This document shows positions 1 through 8,234 of a stretch of DNA of 64,000 bases, in pieces. Source of the stretch: Tenuibacillus multivorans. Lineage in GTDB: Bacteria; Bacillota; Bacilli; Bacillales; Alkalibacillaceae. Where the stretch lies: NCBI RefSeq assembly GCF_900103915.1, contig NZ_FNIG01000004.1, forward strand, positions 1 to 64,000, given 5' to 3'. Below the pieces are notes generated by a model. The model made no database searches. It saw only the letters and a list, made by a program, of their open reading frames with translations, and had not been told where the DNA came from. Made by a program: the position numbers and the translations under genes. Position 1 is the stretch's first letter. Every line of letters starts with the position of its first letter.

Positions 1-290
1 GTGATTAAAGTGGGTTGGTTCATCTTAAAAGCCGTGGCCGTGTCTTGATAAGAAGCGCCCGTTTGTTTCATAAAGTTTAATACATTTAGCTTAAATTGAA
101 CAGGGTAAACTGTTTTTGAACGCTTTCTCATTAAACCTTCCTCACCCAAAACCTTATAAGCATTCACCCACCTTCTTACTTGCTCCTGATTGGGAACACC
201 ATATTTTTTAGCCAGCGAAGTGGAACCCAATGGACCTTCCAAGTATTCTTTTACAATTTTCATTTTGAACTCTTTACTATATTTTGCCAT
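1..290 (-). mobile_element. IS3-family (IS150-type) transposase OrfA, cut by window start
   Basis: The reading frame starts at the ATG complementary to 288-290 and runs off the window start, so only about 96 N-terminal residues are visible. They begin MAKYSKEFKMKIVKEYLEGP, then LAKKYGVPNQEQVRRWVNAY, the helix-turn-helix typical of the first orf of IS3-family elements of the IS150 group. A second HTH-like stretch (ASYQDTATAFKMNQPT) follows. This protein binds the element's ends, and the catalytic DDE part is normally made by frameshifting into a second orf, which would lie left of the window. Family assignment is good; whether the element is intact cannot be told. Confidence 0.85.
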
Positions 291-297
291 ATAAAAA

Positions 298-345
298 CAC
301 CCCAAAAGTTAGATTTTTTACTCTAACTTTTGGGGTGCAGTACCA
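298..345. repeat. IS terminal end with near-terminal hairpin
   Basis: On the minus strand the end reads TGGTACTGCACCCCAAAAGT from 345 inward, which resembles the TG...CA-type termini of IS150-like elements. Just inside it, CACCCCAAAAGTTAGA (298-313) and TCTAACTTTTGGGGTG (322-337) are inverted copies around a T-rich loop, so the end can fold into a strong hairpin. This probably blocks transcription entering the transposase from outside. The exact boundary (342-346) is inferred, because the other end is not in the window. Confidence 0.65.
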
Positions 346-360
346 TGCCTACTCATTTTT

Positions 361-2352
361 TTATTTAGTCCACTCTTTGATCAGATCGCCTCTTAAGACT
401 GTATCAGACATCTGTAATTGTTTGGTTGCCTTTTCATAATCAGGACGACAAGCTTCTAATGACGTTTCCTCTCCCGTTGCTGTATCATAACAAGTTCCAT
501 TTTCGAATACGCCGTCAATGGAGGCAACGTAGAATAATTCATTTGTCGTAAAGGAACCATTTCTAAATACGACGAGTCTATCGTCTTCGTTAAAGAGTGA
601 GGTACCAATTTGGTAACGCTCCTCAGGCTGAATGCCAACTAAATCTAGTATCGTTGGTCCTAAATCGATTTGACCGCCGACTTGTTCATAGACACCTGTT
701 TTAGACTCATTCGGAAGGTAAATGAGTAATGGTACTTCTTCTTTATTTTGATGATAGCCTAATTGATCATCTTCGTAACCAAGGAATTCAGCTGTTTCAC
801 CTTCATCTTTTAATAATGCACTATCATGGTCACCATAGATAACGACGACTGATTCTTCCCAAAGTCCTTCCTCTTTTAATAGATTGATAAACTCTCCAAC
901 GGCCTCATCGACGTAATGAGCCGACTGTAGATAATTACGATAAGTTTTGTCACCGATGCTTTCAATCTCAAGCTCCTTATAACTTTCCGGTATGTCATAA
1001 GGATGGTGACTTGTTAACGTTATTAACATTGAATAAAATGGTTGTTCAAAATCCTTCATTTGTTCCACAGATTGCCGTAGCATACTTTTATCTGAAATCG
1101 ACCAGCCTAAAGGATCATCTTTCTCGAATGTATCAAGACTATAGAAAGTATCAACACCTAATGAAGGATACATTAAGTATCGATTCCAGAAGCTCTTCTT
1201 GTATGCGTGGAACACAGAAGTTGAATAACCCTGCTCCTTCAATGACTCCGGTAACGCTGTATAGGAATTTCCTGAATATGAGATATAAGCTGAACCGGTA
1301 TACATCGGATAAAGTGATGTATTAACCAGGAATTCAGCATCAGACGTACGACCAGCAGCTGTTTGATGGTAAAAGTTATTAAAATATAAGCTTTGATCGA
1401 CTAGTTTGTTTAAGTTTGGTGTTATTTCCTGGCCATCGATTTTTTGATTGATTAAATTATTTTCAAAAGCTTCTAACTGTAGCACAATCACGTTTTTATC
1501 TTCTGCAATTCCTGTTAAATCAGTTGGCTGTTGAGCTAACTCTTGGCGTTCTTCAAACCAATCTTGTATATCGTCCTTTTCTTGAGCTGATATTCCATCG
1601 TTTTCAAGAATGTTTTGATTGATATATTTATAGATATCAAACCCATGAAATCCGAGTAATCCCGTTTTTTCATAGACTCTCATATTGGATAACGTCTTAT
1701 TAAATAGATAACTACCACCTTTATCGATAAAGACGTTAATTGGGAAGAATACAAGTGTATATCCCACTATAAACGCCATAAAAGTAGTGATAATTCTAGT
1801 TATAAAGTTTTTTTTCGTTGTTTTAATTGCTGGTACTTTTCGAAAAATGTAGATCACAATTGGGATGAATAGTAAAATATCGACGAAGAATAACCAATCA
1901 ATAGCAGAGAATAGGTTTGAAATACTATCTCCTAAAGCCCCGACCTGCCCAGCCTGCAGCAATACAGCTGATGAAATCAGGTCCTCAAAATATCTGAAAT
2001 AGACCATATCAGCGAAAATAATAAAGGATAAGACAAGATCCAGACTTAAAAACGTTAAGATACGGGCTCTACGCGGAAACATTAAGACCCAAAATGAAAC
2101 GAGTAAAACAGCCCCGATACTCACCATCACGATGCCTTGTCTAAGCTCTGTTAAACTTTCCGGGTCACCTGAAAATATCCAATTAAATAATTCAGAAAGA
2201 TACCCAGAGAAATCTTGTTTAGCAAAATCGGTCCCCGATAAGCTAGCGAATAAAAATAACTTAAGCGTCACGATGATAACGAATAAAATAAAATCTATAT
2301 AATGAGTGAAAAATTTACCTATTAATCTCGTAAATTTTTGTATAACATTCAT
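361..2352 (-). CDS. LtaS-family lipoteichoic acid synthase (membrane sulfatase-fold enzyme)
   Basis: 663 residues. About five membrane helices lie in residues 15-215, followed by an extracellular sulfatase-fold domain (about 280-610). This family transfers glycerol phosphate from phosphatidylglycerol to build or prime lipoteichoic acid outside the membrane. Visible active-site features are LQLEAFE (metal ligand Glu294), HQTAAGRTSDAEF with the expected nucleophile Thr336, and VVIYGDHDS near residue 505 (metal Asp/His). Length and layout fit LtaS and its paralogues (YfnI, YqgS, YvgJ types), which cannot be separated here. The start has an AGGTGTGG ribosome binding site. The IS end lies only about 15 bp beyond its stop codon, so any original downstream neighbour has been displaced. 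Confidence 0.92.
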   Translation of the reverse strand: MNVIQKFTRLIGKFFTHYIDFILFVIIVTLKLFLFASLSGTDFAKQDFSGYLSELFNWIFSGDPESLTELRQGIVMVSIGAVLLVSFWVLMFPRRARILTFLSLDLVLSFIIFADMVYFRYFEDLISSAVLLQAGQVGALGDSISNLFSAIDWLFFVDILLFIPIVIYIFRKVPAIKTTKKNFITRIITTFMAFIVGYTLVFFPINVFIDKGGSYLFNKTLSNMRVYEKTGLLGFHGFDIYKYINQNILENDGISAQEKDDIQDWFEERQELAQQPTDLTGIAEDKNVIVLQLEAFENNLINQKIDGQEITPNLNKLVDQSLYFNNFYHQTAAGRTSDAEFLVNTSLYPMYTGSAYISYSGNSYTALPESLKEQGYSTSVFHAYKKSFWNRYLMYPSLGVDTFYSLDTFEKDDPLGWSISDKSMLRQSVEQMKDFEQPFYSMLITLTSHHPYDIPESYKELEIESIGDKTYRNYLQSAHYVDEAVGEFINLLKEEGLWEESVVVIYGDHDSALLKDEGETAEFLGYEDDQLGYHQNKEEVPLLIYLPNESKTGVYEQVGGQIDLGPTILDLVGIQPEERYQIGTSLFNEDDRLVVFRNGSFTTNELFYVASIDGVFENGTCYDTATGEETSLEACRPDYEKATKQLQMSDTVLRGDLIKEWTK

Positions 2353-2542
2353 GATTTACCACACCTATTTAATAAATTATTTACAGATGGCAATCTTTCA
2401 TATAATAACACATTTGCCCCTTGTATCAAGGGGATTTGTCTAAACATTTTATGGAAATTGTAATGATTTTTTAAGACAAGTCATAGTTATGTAGTAGTTC
2501 ATAGATTAACCTTTACTAAACAAAATGAAAGAGGTGATTCTG

Positions 2543-2752
2543 ATGGCAACTAGGTCAAAATTAAAGGATCCGGGTCTAATGTTAACGGTTGTCATGGTCA
2601 TGTATGCCGCACTCGTCTTTGTTTGGTGGCCGGTTGATACGTATTTTAAGGGAATTTCACTTGTTGGATGGCTGATGTTTATTGGTTTATTTATCTGGCT
2701 TTTGCTAGGTGTGATTTATGTGTTATGGATCGAAAAGCTGGAAGAAGAATAG
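2543..2752 (+). CDS. DUF997 (YhdT-like) small membrane protein
   Basis: 69 residues with two hydrophobic segments (LTVVMVMYAALVFVWWPV and WLMFIGLFIWLLLGVIYVLW). Small proteins of this type (DUF997, YhdT in E. coli) are found directly upstream of sodium/solute symporters such as panF, as here: the symporter starts 24 bp later. An upstream ATG at 2525 is in frame, but GAGGTG at 2531-2536 is the ribosome binding site for the ATG at 2543, which is therefore chosen. Its role is unknown; a symporter accessory function is inferred from context only. Confidence 0.8.
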   Translation: MATRSKLKDPGLMLTVVMVMYAALVFVWWPVDTYFKGISLVGWLMFIGLFIWLLLGVIYVLWIEKLEEE

Positions 2753-2776
2753 CGATTACGTTAGGAGGAGATTAAA

Positions 2777-4213
2777 TTGCAAGTAACCGAATCTATCATT
2801 TTACTTATTTACTTAATTGTTATAACCATCATTGGCATATACTTTTATAGACGTGCACGTCGGTCTGAGAGCGATTACTTCACAGCTGGAAAAAGCATTA
2901 ACACCTTTGTCGGGGCATTTGCAATCTTTGCTGCTGTCGCCAGCTCAAGCTCATTAATGGGGGCAGTTGGTTCAGGAGTTGCGTTAGGTGTTCCATATTT
3001 CTTTACGTATGCTTTTGGTGTTATTGCTATTTTACCTTTTGTTATGTTTTTAATTGCTGGTCAAATTCGTCGCTCTGGTGTCAAGACGATGCCGGACTTT
3101 TTTAAGCAGCGTTTCGGAACATCGGTACAAATTGTCTCAGCCATTATCGTTGTGATTGGTATGACCTTTTATATGGTCCCGCAGTTAACGGCTTCCGGTT
3201 TAATTGGTTCGCATGTTCTTGGTATTGATTATAAAACAGCTGTGATAGCCCTTGGTATAGGTTTTACGTTGTATGCTGCTTTAGGCGGCATGTGGGCGAT
3301 TACGTACACGGATTTGATTCAGGGTACTTTAATGCTTGTCGGTATTGTTGTATTGGCGATGTTTATTTTAGTCGATCATAGTGGTTTATCCGCTTTAATC
3401 AGCGATGCCTTAGCCGTTGATCCACAATTCGGTGATATTACACAGCCTTGGATGAGTTATTTTGGGTTGTTTATTGCCTTTTTATGGTTCGGCATTATTT
3501 CTCCATCAGTTGTGATGCGTAACTTTGCTTCAAGAGATGCGAAAACAGCAAGACGTTCTGCAATGTGGGGAACGGTACTGTACTTAGCTCTATTTCTCGC
3601 TGGTTTTGTCGTAACGAGTGCTGGAGCTAGTTTAGGCATTGTTGAGACCTTAGATAATAGTGATATGATTTTTGTCTCGGTGGTGGAGCATTATTTACCA
3701 GCGATTATCGGTGGGCTTATGTTAGCCGGTTTAATGGCAGCAATTATGTCTTCAGCAGATGCCATGTTATTAGCCATTTCGGCAGGGATTGCTCATGATA
3801 TTTACAAAGAAAATATTAATAAACAGGCCAGTGAACGTTATGTAACAGGTATTGGGTTAATCGTTATGATTGTAGCGAGTATTGTCGGCATACTCATTGC
3901 GATTGAACCACCTGGTCTCATTGCGATTATGGTCGGCTGGGTCGGTGGATTCCTGTTGTCCTCTTTTGGCTTCCCACTCGTTTTAGGGTTATGGTGGAAG
4001 CGTGCCAACAAAACAGGTGCGCTTATGGGGATGCTTAGTGGTGCGATACTATTTGTCATATTAATCTCATCACAGGTGCTCCCAACGAATGCAGAACCGA
4101 TCATCGCGGCCCCAGTATCGTTAATCGTTATGATTGTCGTTAGTTTAATGACAGAACCACCTTCGAAAGAAGTTCAGGACCGGGTAGATTACTACCATCA
4201 ACATATTCATTAA
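2777..4213 (+). CDS. Sodium:solute symporter family protein (PanF-like)
   Basis: 478 residues with about 13 membrane helices. It shows SSS-family features: RRARRSESDYFTAGKSIN near the N-terminus, AALGGMWAITYTDLIQG and LMAAIMSSADAMLLAIS, the last matching the family's conserved sodium-site helix. Such proteins use the sodium gradient to import small organic solutes. The preceding DUF997 gene mirrors the yhdT-panF pair, so pantothenate is one possible substrate, but proline-type or other substrates cannot be excluded. Translation starts at TTG with a strong AGGAGG 8 bp upstream. It belongs to an operon running from 2543 to 5310. Confidence 0.88.
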   Translation: MQVTESIILLIYLIVITIIGIYFYRRARRSESDYFTAGKSINTFVGAFAIFAAVASSSSLMGAVGSGVALGVPYFFTYAFGVIAILPFVMFLIAGQIRRSGVKTMPDFFKQRFGTSVQIVSAIIVVIGMTFYMVPQLTASGLIGSHVLGIDYKTAVIALGIGFTLYAALGGMWAITYTDLIQGTLMLVGIVVLAMFILVDHSGLSALISDALAVDPQFGDITQPWMSYFGLFIAFLWFGIISPSVVMRNFASRDAKTARRSAMWGTVLYLALFLAGFVVTSAGASLGIVETLDNSDMIFVSVVEHYLPAIIGGLMLAGLMAAIMSSADAMLLAISAGIAHDIYKENINKQASERYVTGIGLIVMIVASIVGILIAIEPPGLIAIMVGWVGGFLLSSFGFPLVLGLWWKRANKTGALMGMLSGAILFVILISSQVLPTNAEPIIAAPVSLIVMIVVSLMTEPPSKEVQDRVDYYHQHIH

Positions 4214-4224
4214 AAGGGTGAAAA

Positions 4225-4818
4225 ATGATGCCACAATTATTAAGTGTAAAGGAAGTGAAGCGCCTCGGAAATTCATCAATCATATCGGAACAGGATGTCT
4301 ATCGATATGTGTATAAAAGTTTACCGATGAAAAAAAGGATGATGCGAGAGGTTAATGAAGGTTTTGTCAGGGAGTATACTGTGAATCTAGAATTATTATA
4401 TCACCCCTTTTGGGTAGCTGAATCTCTTGTCGTAGCTGATCGACCTCCGTTTCAGCCTAAAAAAACACCAAATATCATTTTTGTGGATGCCGTATCAGGT
4501 TATCGTGGTGTGTTTTCCAAAGTTCCATCTATAGAATCCATTGAAATTGATCCAGCCCATTTAGTCAAAAAGAATATCAAAACGCAAACAGAATCTAAAA
4601 AATACATTAAAGATGTACAGGAGAAACAAATTAACCGAGCTTATATTTTGAAAAAACCTAAACACGAAGTCGAACACATTTATGAAAGCTATTTACCGAT
4701 TTGGAAAGTAACGATTGAGTCGGATTTAATCGATGATACATTCTATATTAATGGTAATACAGGTGAATTAGAACAACACATGAGCAAACGCTGGAATGAT
4801 AGCCAGGATATATTGTAA
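4225..4818 (+). CDS. Conserved hypothetical protein, family not recognised
   Basis: 197 residues, soluble, with no signal peptide or membrane segment. It starts 11 bp after the symporter stop behind AAGGGTG; a second ATG at 4228 is equally possible. Two aromatic-rich stretches stand out: LELLYHPFWVAESLV (about residues 52-66) and YESYLPIWKVTIES followed by DTFYINGNTGELEQH at the C-terminus, the latter faintly like a PepSY-type beta-hairpin. The middle is rich in Lys and charged residues. Co-transcription with the symporter suggests a linked function, but none can be assigned. Confidence 0.7.
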   Translation: MMPQLLSVKEVKRLGNSSIISEQDVYRYVYKSLPMKKRMMREVNEGFVREYTVNLELLYHPFWVAESLVVADRPPFQPKKTPNIIFVDAVSGYRGVFSKVPSIESIEIDPAHLVKKNIKTQTESKKYIKDVQEKQINRAYILKKPKHEVEHIYESYLPIWKVTIESDLIDDTFYINGNTGELEQHMSKRWNDSQDIL

Positions 4819-4857
4819 ACTATATAGCAGATAGGAAGTTATAAAGGAGTGTCATGG

Positions 4858-5310
4858 ATGTCTAGTGTACACGATTTTCTTAAGGACTGGTTAAATCATC
4901 GCGGAATACTTGAGGAGCTTTTGGAGCAAATCGATGACGAACATGTTCATTACAAACCATGGGATGGTGCCATGTCACTTGGAACATTAGCCTTACACAT
5001 CGCAACCTCAGGAGAAATGTTTGCCAAGATGGTGAAAACAGAGAAATTTGAGGCACCTGATATGCCAGAGTTTGAGACAATGAAGGGCGTTCGTGACGCT
5101 GTTAAGGAGTTAACGAAAAAAACGCAAAAGGTCATTGAAGAGACCACAGATGAAGAACTGCAACAGCAAAACAAAGCGGAGCTACCGAAAATGCAAGGGA
5201 CGAAATATCAATATTTAAAAGCGATGTATGAACATGAAATTCACCATAAAGGTCAACTGTTCGTTTATGCACGAATGGTTGGAGTGGAAAAAGTGCCGTT
5301 TTTCAGATAG
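4858..5310 (+). CDS. DinB-family (YfiT-like) putative metal-dependent four-helix protein
   Basis: 150 residues. The LALHIATSGEMF segment and the C-terminal YEHEIHHKGQLFVYAR carry the spaced histidines that bind a divalent metal in DinB/YfiT four-helix bundles. Members include bacillithiol-dependent transferases and damage-inducible proteins, but most have no known reaction. The GTG at 4849 lies inside the ribosome binding site AAAGGAG (4843-4849), so the ATG at 4858 is the better start. It is the last gene of the operon and is followed by a terminator. It is one of three DinB-type genes in the window (also 25366 and 51360). Confidence 0.85.
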   Translation: MSSVHDFLKDWLNHRGILEELLEQIDDEHVHYKPWDGAMSLGTLALHIATSGEMFAKMVKTEKFEAPDMPEFETMKGVRDAVKELTKKTQKVIEETTDEELQQQNKAELPKMQGTKYQYLKAMYEHEIHHKGQLFVYARMVGVEKVPFFR

Positions 5311-5315
5311 AAAGG

Positions 5316-5345
5316 ACGCAGGGATGTTAGCATTCCTGCGTTTTA
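5316..5345 (+). terminator. Rho-independent terminator after the symporter operon
   Basis: ACGCAGGGATG (5316-5326) pairs with CATTCCTGCGT (5331-5341) with one G-T wobble, followed by TTTTAGTTTTT. It begins 5 bp after the DinB stop codon. Confidence 0.85.
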
Positions 5346-5411
5346 GTTTTTATGAACGTTCATTAAACGTTTATTAGGGAACGTAGATAATTAAAACTTA
5401 TGAGGAGGTTA

Positions 5412-5558
5412 GGAATCCATACTCTAAAGTAAAAAATCCAGAATCGAAAGTAGGAAATCCAGACTCAATAGCAGAGAATCGAGACTCGCCATCATCAAAT
5501 CCACAATCATAAGCAAAAAATCGAGACTGATCTTTAAATCAGAATCAGAAGGATAAAT
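5412..5558 (+). repeat. Array of 21-bp imperfect direct repeats, family A (about 7 units)
   Basis: Units start at 5412, 5433, 5454, 5475, 5496, 5517 and, more decayed, 5538. Each has a conserved part of the form AATCCAGACTC or AATCGAGACTC and a variable remainder of about 10 bp. Spacing is exactly 21 bp for the first six. The array fills much of the 330-bp gap between the DinB terminator and the gene at 5641. No promoter or gene was seen within it. It shares the AGAATCGAAA-type core with the array at 27013. Confidence 0.85.
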
Positions 5559-5640
5559 TCCAATACGATTTTTGCACATAACTAGAAAATTTTATATTAC
5601 CTTTAATGTTGGTGCAGACTATACCCATAGAGGTGATAAC

Positions 5641-5901
5641 ATGCAAGTAGATGGCCATATTATTTCAGGTGAATTTTACTCATCTAGCCAGGAATTCCTC
5701 CTAACAGGTATTAAGCATTTAACAACGGAATCTGCCATTAGCGAGGAAGATTTATCAGATCTATATGATTATCTTTCAGCACATATAGATGAAGAAGGCG
5801 GACAAGTTGTCACGTTAAATGACCAAATACTTGTGAGATTGGGTCAAGACGAGATAAAACAAGTCCTTCAAGATTTAGATGACATTAGAAGGTTATTTTA
5901 A
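5641..5901 (+). CDS. Small hypothetical cytosolic protein
   Basis: 86 residues, acidic, no signal or membrane segment. The frame is open upstream to 5572, but GAGGTGAT (5630-5637) places the start at the ATG at 5641. The sequence is predicted mostly helical, with LSDLYDYLSAHIDEEGGQVV and a C-terminal DEIKQVLQDLDDIRRLF. No family recognised. It stands alone between the repeat array and the secreted protein gene at 5995. Confidence 0.65.
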   Translation: MQVDGHIISGEFYSSSQEFLLTGIKHLTTESAISEEDLSDLYDYLSAHIDEEGGQVVTLNDQILVRLGQDEIKQVLQDLDDIRRLF

Positions 5902-5994
5902 TCCTATATTCGGCGGTTGTAAGTAGTTATAATTTGGAAGGATTTTCTCCATAATATGTGATGACCATGTTTAGCTTTGAGAGGGTGTTTTGTT

Positions 5995-6339
5995 ATGAAA
6001 AAGATAGGTGTGAGTCTCATTATATTATTTGGGTTGTTCATACCTGGACAGGTTACAGCAGAATCATTAGATATTGAAGAGGATATGGTAATGGGTTTAC
6101 TTGAACCCTATGTTGAAAAAGCTGTTGAAAAATACTATGGACAACCTCGGGACTACGATCAAGATGAGTTAGTTGATATTAAGCGAATTGATGATTGTGA
6201 AGGCTGTTTTGAAGCTGTGATTGAAGTAAGGACGTATATAGAGTCACAAGAGCCACCGTACGGATATGATACTATCAGGCTCGATATACGTGGAGGTGAT
6301 GTCACGATTATTGATTTTGTTCATGATAGCGCGTCTTAA
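5995..6339 (+). CDS. Small secreted protein resembling DUF3888
   Basis: 114 residues. A signal peptide (KKIGVSLIILFGLFIPGQVTA) is followed by a short acidic domain. LLEPYVEKAVEKYYG and the C-terminal EPPYGYDTIRLDIRGGDVTI match the pattern I recall for DUF3888 exported proteins of Bacillus, whose function is unknown. Two cysteines (DDCEGCFE) lie in the middle. The ORF is open from 5977, but GAGAGGGTG at 5979-5987 supports ATG 5995. It shares a bidirectional terminator with the convergent MscS gene. Confidence 0.7.
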   Translation: MKKIGVSLIILFGLFIPGQVTAESLDIEEDMVMGLLEPYVEKAVEKYYGQPRDYDQDELVDIKRIDDCEGCFEAVIEVRTYIESQEPPYGYDTIRLDIRGGDVTIIDFVHDSAS

Positions 6340-6358
6340 AAAGAGGAAACTACTAAAA

Positions 6359-6390
6359 GAAACTCACGATTTTAATCGTGAGTTTCTTCG
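6359..6390. terminator. Bidirectional terminator between convergent genes
   Basis: GAAACTCACGAT (6359-6370) and ATCGTGAGTTTC (6375-6386) form a perfect stem with a 4-nt loop, with A-rich and T-rich flanks. The stem contains the stop codon of the MscS gene and follows the DUF3888-like gene. Confidence 0.85.
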
Positions 6391-7478
6391 TTTACCTCTA
6401 CCACTTCTTGATGATCTTGATCCATATAGATAGTACGTGATGGGAAAGCAACGGATACGTTTTCTTCCTCAAGTATTTCCATAATCTTAAAGTTAATATC
6501 CTGCTTCACTTCGAGGTATTCACCCCAAGCTGTTGTTTTAGTGAAAAAATATAATAAGATGTCTAGACTACTATTGTTATACTCATCAAAATTTACAAAA
6601 ATGGTTTCTTGATGAATCTCATCATGATTTCGGAGTAATTCCTCAATACGTTTAACCACTTTCTCAAGCTTATGCTTAGGTGTTTTGTACTCAACACCTA
6701 AGTTGAAGGTAATGCGCCGTTTACCCATTTTACTCCAATTCGTAATCGCTTCATTAGCTAGTGTTGAGTTAGGAACAGTCACCAATGCCTGTGCAAAAGT
6801 ACGAACGATCGTGCTTCTGAAATTAATATCTTCTACGGTACCTTCAACACTTGATGTTTTAATCCAATCCCCTAGCGTAAATGGTTTTTCCGCTATAATG
6901 ACAACACCACCAAAAAGGTTCTTTAGGGCATCTTGGGCAGCTAAAGCAAAAGCAAGACCACCAAGACCAAGACCCGCTATAAACCCGGTCACATCATAAT
7001 CAAATTCTATTAAAATTACACTTATCGTAATGGCGATTATGACAAATCGTAGACCTCTAGATACGAATGGAATTATAATTTGGTCAACCTCTAGACCGAC
7101 TCCATCATTTAATTTCATAAAAAGGATAGAAGAGGTTGAGGATAGGTTATAAAGTCCCCAAGCAATTAATATGATAATGGACGATTTAATTAGATGTTCG
7201 AACAATGAATGATCCTGTTCGAAGTAAGGAAAATAGTCAACCGCAATGTAAATACCGATAATGATAAATAACCAACGAAGCGGTTTTTCGTAGGCCTCTA
7301 AAATTTGTTTAAATAGTTCGGTTTTTTCCTTATTAAAAAGTTTTACTAAGAAAAAGAATATATATTTGGTGAAGATTTTACTAAACAAAAGGAAAAGGAG
7401 TATGATACCAACCGAAATTCCTATGTCAATCCAATTGTCAACGCTGATATACTCCCACAATCTCCAATTAACATTCAT
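6372..7478 (-). CDS. MscS-family mechanosensitive ion channel
   Basis: 368 residues. About four to five membrane helices lie in residues 15-185, followed by the cytoplasmic beta and alpha/beta domains. The pore helix and following segment are typical of the family: GLGGLAFALAAQDALKN, then GDWIKTSSVEGTVEDINFRST and VPNSTLANEAITNWS. These channels release solutes during hypo-osmotic shock, fitting a salt-tolerant host. The frame is open up to 7520, but AAGGAG lies 9 bp upstream of the ATG complementary to 7476-7478, so that start is preferred and the gene does not overlap the GNAT gene upstream. The two are probably co-transcribed, with a 17-bp gap. Confidence 0.88.
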   Translation of the reverse strand: MNVNWRLWEYISVDNWIDIGISVGIILLFLLFSKIFTKYIFFFLVKLFNKEKTELFKQILEAYEKPLRWLFIIIGIYIAVDYFPYFEQDHSLFEHLIKSSIIILIAWGLYNLSSTSSILFMKLNDGVGLEVDQIIIPFVSRGLRFVIIAITISVILIEFDYDVTGFIAGLGLGGLAFALAAQDALKNLFGGVVIIAEKPFTLGDWIKTSSVEGTVEDINFRSTIVRTFAQALVTVPNSTLANEAITNWSKMGKRRITFNLGVEYKTPKHKLEKVVKRIEELLRNHDEIHQETIFVNFDEYNNSSLDILLYFFTKTTAWGEYLEVKQDINFKIMEILEEENVSVAFPSRTIYMDQDHQEVVEVNEETHD

Positions 7479-7495
7479 GTATTCTGTCTCCTTCT

Positions 7496-8002
7496 TTATA
7501 GCTGTGGTAATTGATTCCACGCATAAACATCTTCATATAGCTTTTTACTAGCAATCTCAATCTCAAGTGTATCAATCAGTTCCGCTCCGAGAGCTTGGTA
7601 AAACTGAGAGGCTGGATTATCCTTAAGCACTAGGACGAGCATGGTTGACATATCTTGCTGTTTTAATTCATTGACAACCTGTTTGACAAGCTGCTTACCT
7701 AACCCGTTACCATGATACTCTTCCAATATATAAATGGCATAGATTTCCCCTTGATAATCAGGGTAATCTCCAGAGCGTTCTGGGCCACCATTCGCAAATC
7801 CAACAATTTGGCCATTTGAATCTTCCGCTACCCATACCTTACCATTTGCGAGATTATTCTTCCATACTTCTTCCCGTTGCGCATAGGATAACTGATTTAA
7901 ATATTGATCAGGTACAATTCCTTGATACGTCGTTCTCCAGCTATCGACATGCACCTTGGCAATCCCTTTGTAATCAGCAGCTACCGCTTCCCTAACATTC
8001 AT
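7496..8002 (-). CDS. GNAT-family N-acetyltransferase
   Basis: 168 residues of a single GNAT domain. The acetyl-CoA binding loop is visible as LEEYHGNGLGKQLVKQV (about residues 93-109), with LVLKDNPASQFYQALGAELID as the family's C-terminal strand-helix. WRTTYQGIVPDQYL near residue 22 is a common start of the bacterial Rimi-like/YjcK-like subgroup. The acceptor is unknown (small molecule or protein amine). Ribosome binding site AAGGGGGCG sits 8 bp before the ATG. It is first in a two-gene unit with the MscS channel. Confidence 0.87.
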   Translation of the reverse strand: MNVREAVAADYKGIAKVHVDSWRTTYQGIVPDQYLNQLSYAQREEVWKNNLANGKVWVAEDSNGQIVGFANGGPERSGDYPDYQGEIYAIYILEEYHGNGLGKQLVKQVVNELKQQDMSTMLVLVLKDNPASQFYQALGAELIDTLEIEIASKKLYEDVYAWNQLPQL

Positions 8003-8085
8003 CTTGATTCGCCCCCTTATTTTTATTTATCTTATCAGATTAGCAAGAGATTGGTAAGGGTGAACTTTGAAGGAGGTATAACTTA

Positions 8086-8139
8086 TTGAACCATACCATG
8101 AAACAACCTTTAGTACTTACGTGGAAGAGACTAAAGTGA
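8086..8139 (+). CDS. Possible 17-residue micropeptide with strong ribosome binding site
   Basis: AAGGAGG at 8070-8076 lies 9 bp before TTG 8086, which opens a frame of 17 codons (MNHTMKQPLVLTWKRLK) ending at TGA 8137. The Shine-Dalgarno match is as good as those of the real genes around it. It could be a true small basic peptide, or the surviving start of a decayed gene. There is nothing else in the gap 8003-8234 except poor promoter-like elements. Confidence 0.3.
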   Translation: MNHTMKQPLVLTWKRLK

Positions 8140-8234
8140 GAAAACAGAATAAAAAACCAATTAATTTTAAATGGAATAATTTATTTCTGTGTTGACACAA
8201 TATGGTTATAATCATTTTAAAGGAGAGATAGTGA

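Noticed and set aside
5412-5558. CRISPR array
   Set aside because: Units are 21 bp in total with no spacer of about 30 bp, repeats are imperfect, and no cas gene is present. The same holds for the other three arrays.
8192-8212. TTGACA and TATAAT before the DUF3231 gene
   Set aside because: Both boxes look perfect, but the gap is only 9 bp, too short for a standard promoter. One of them may be used with another partner.
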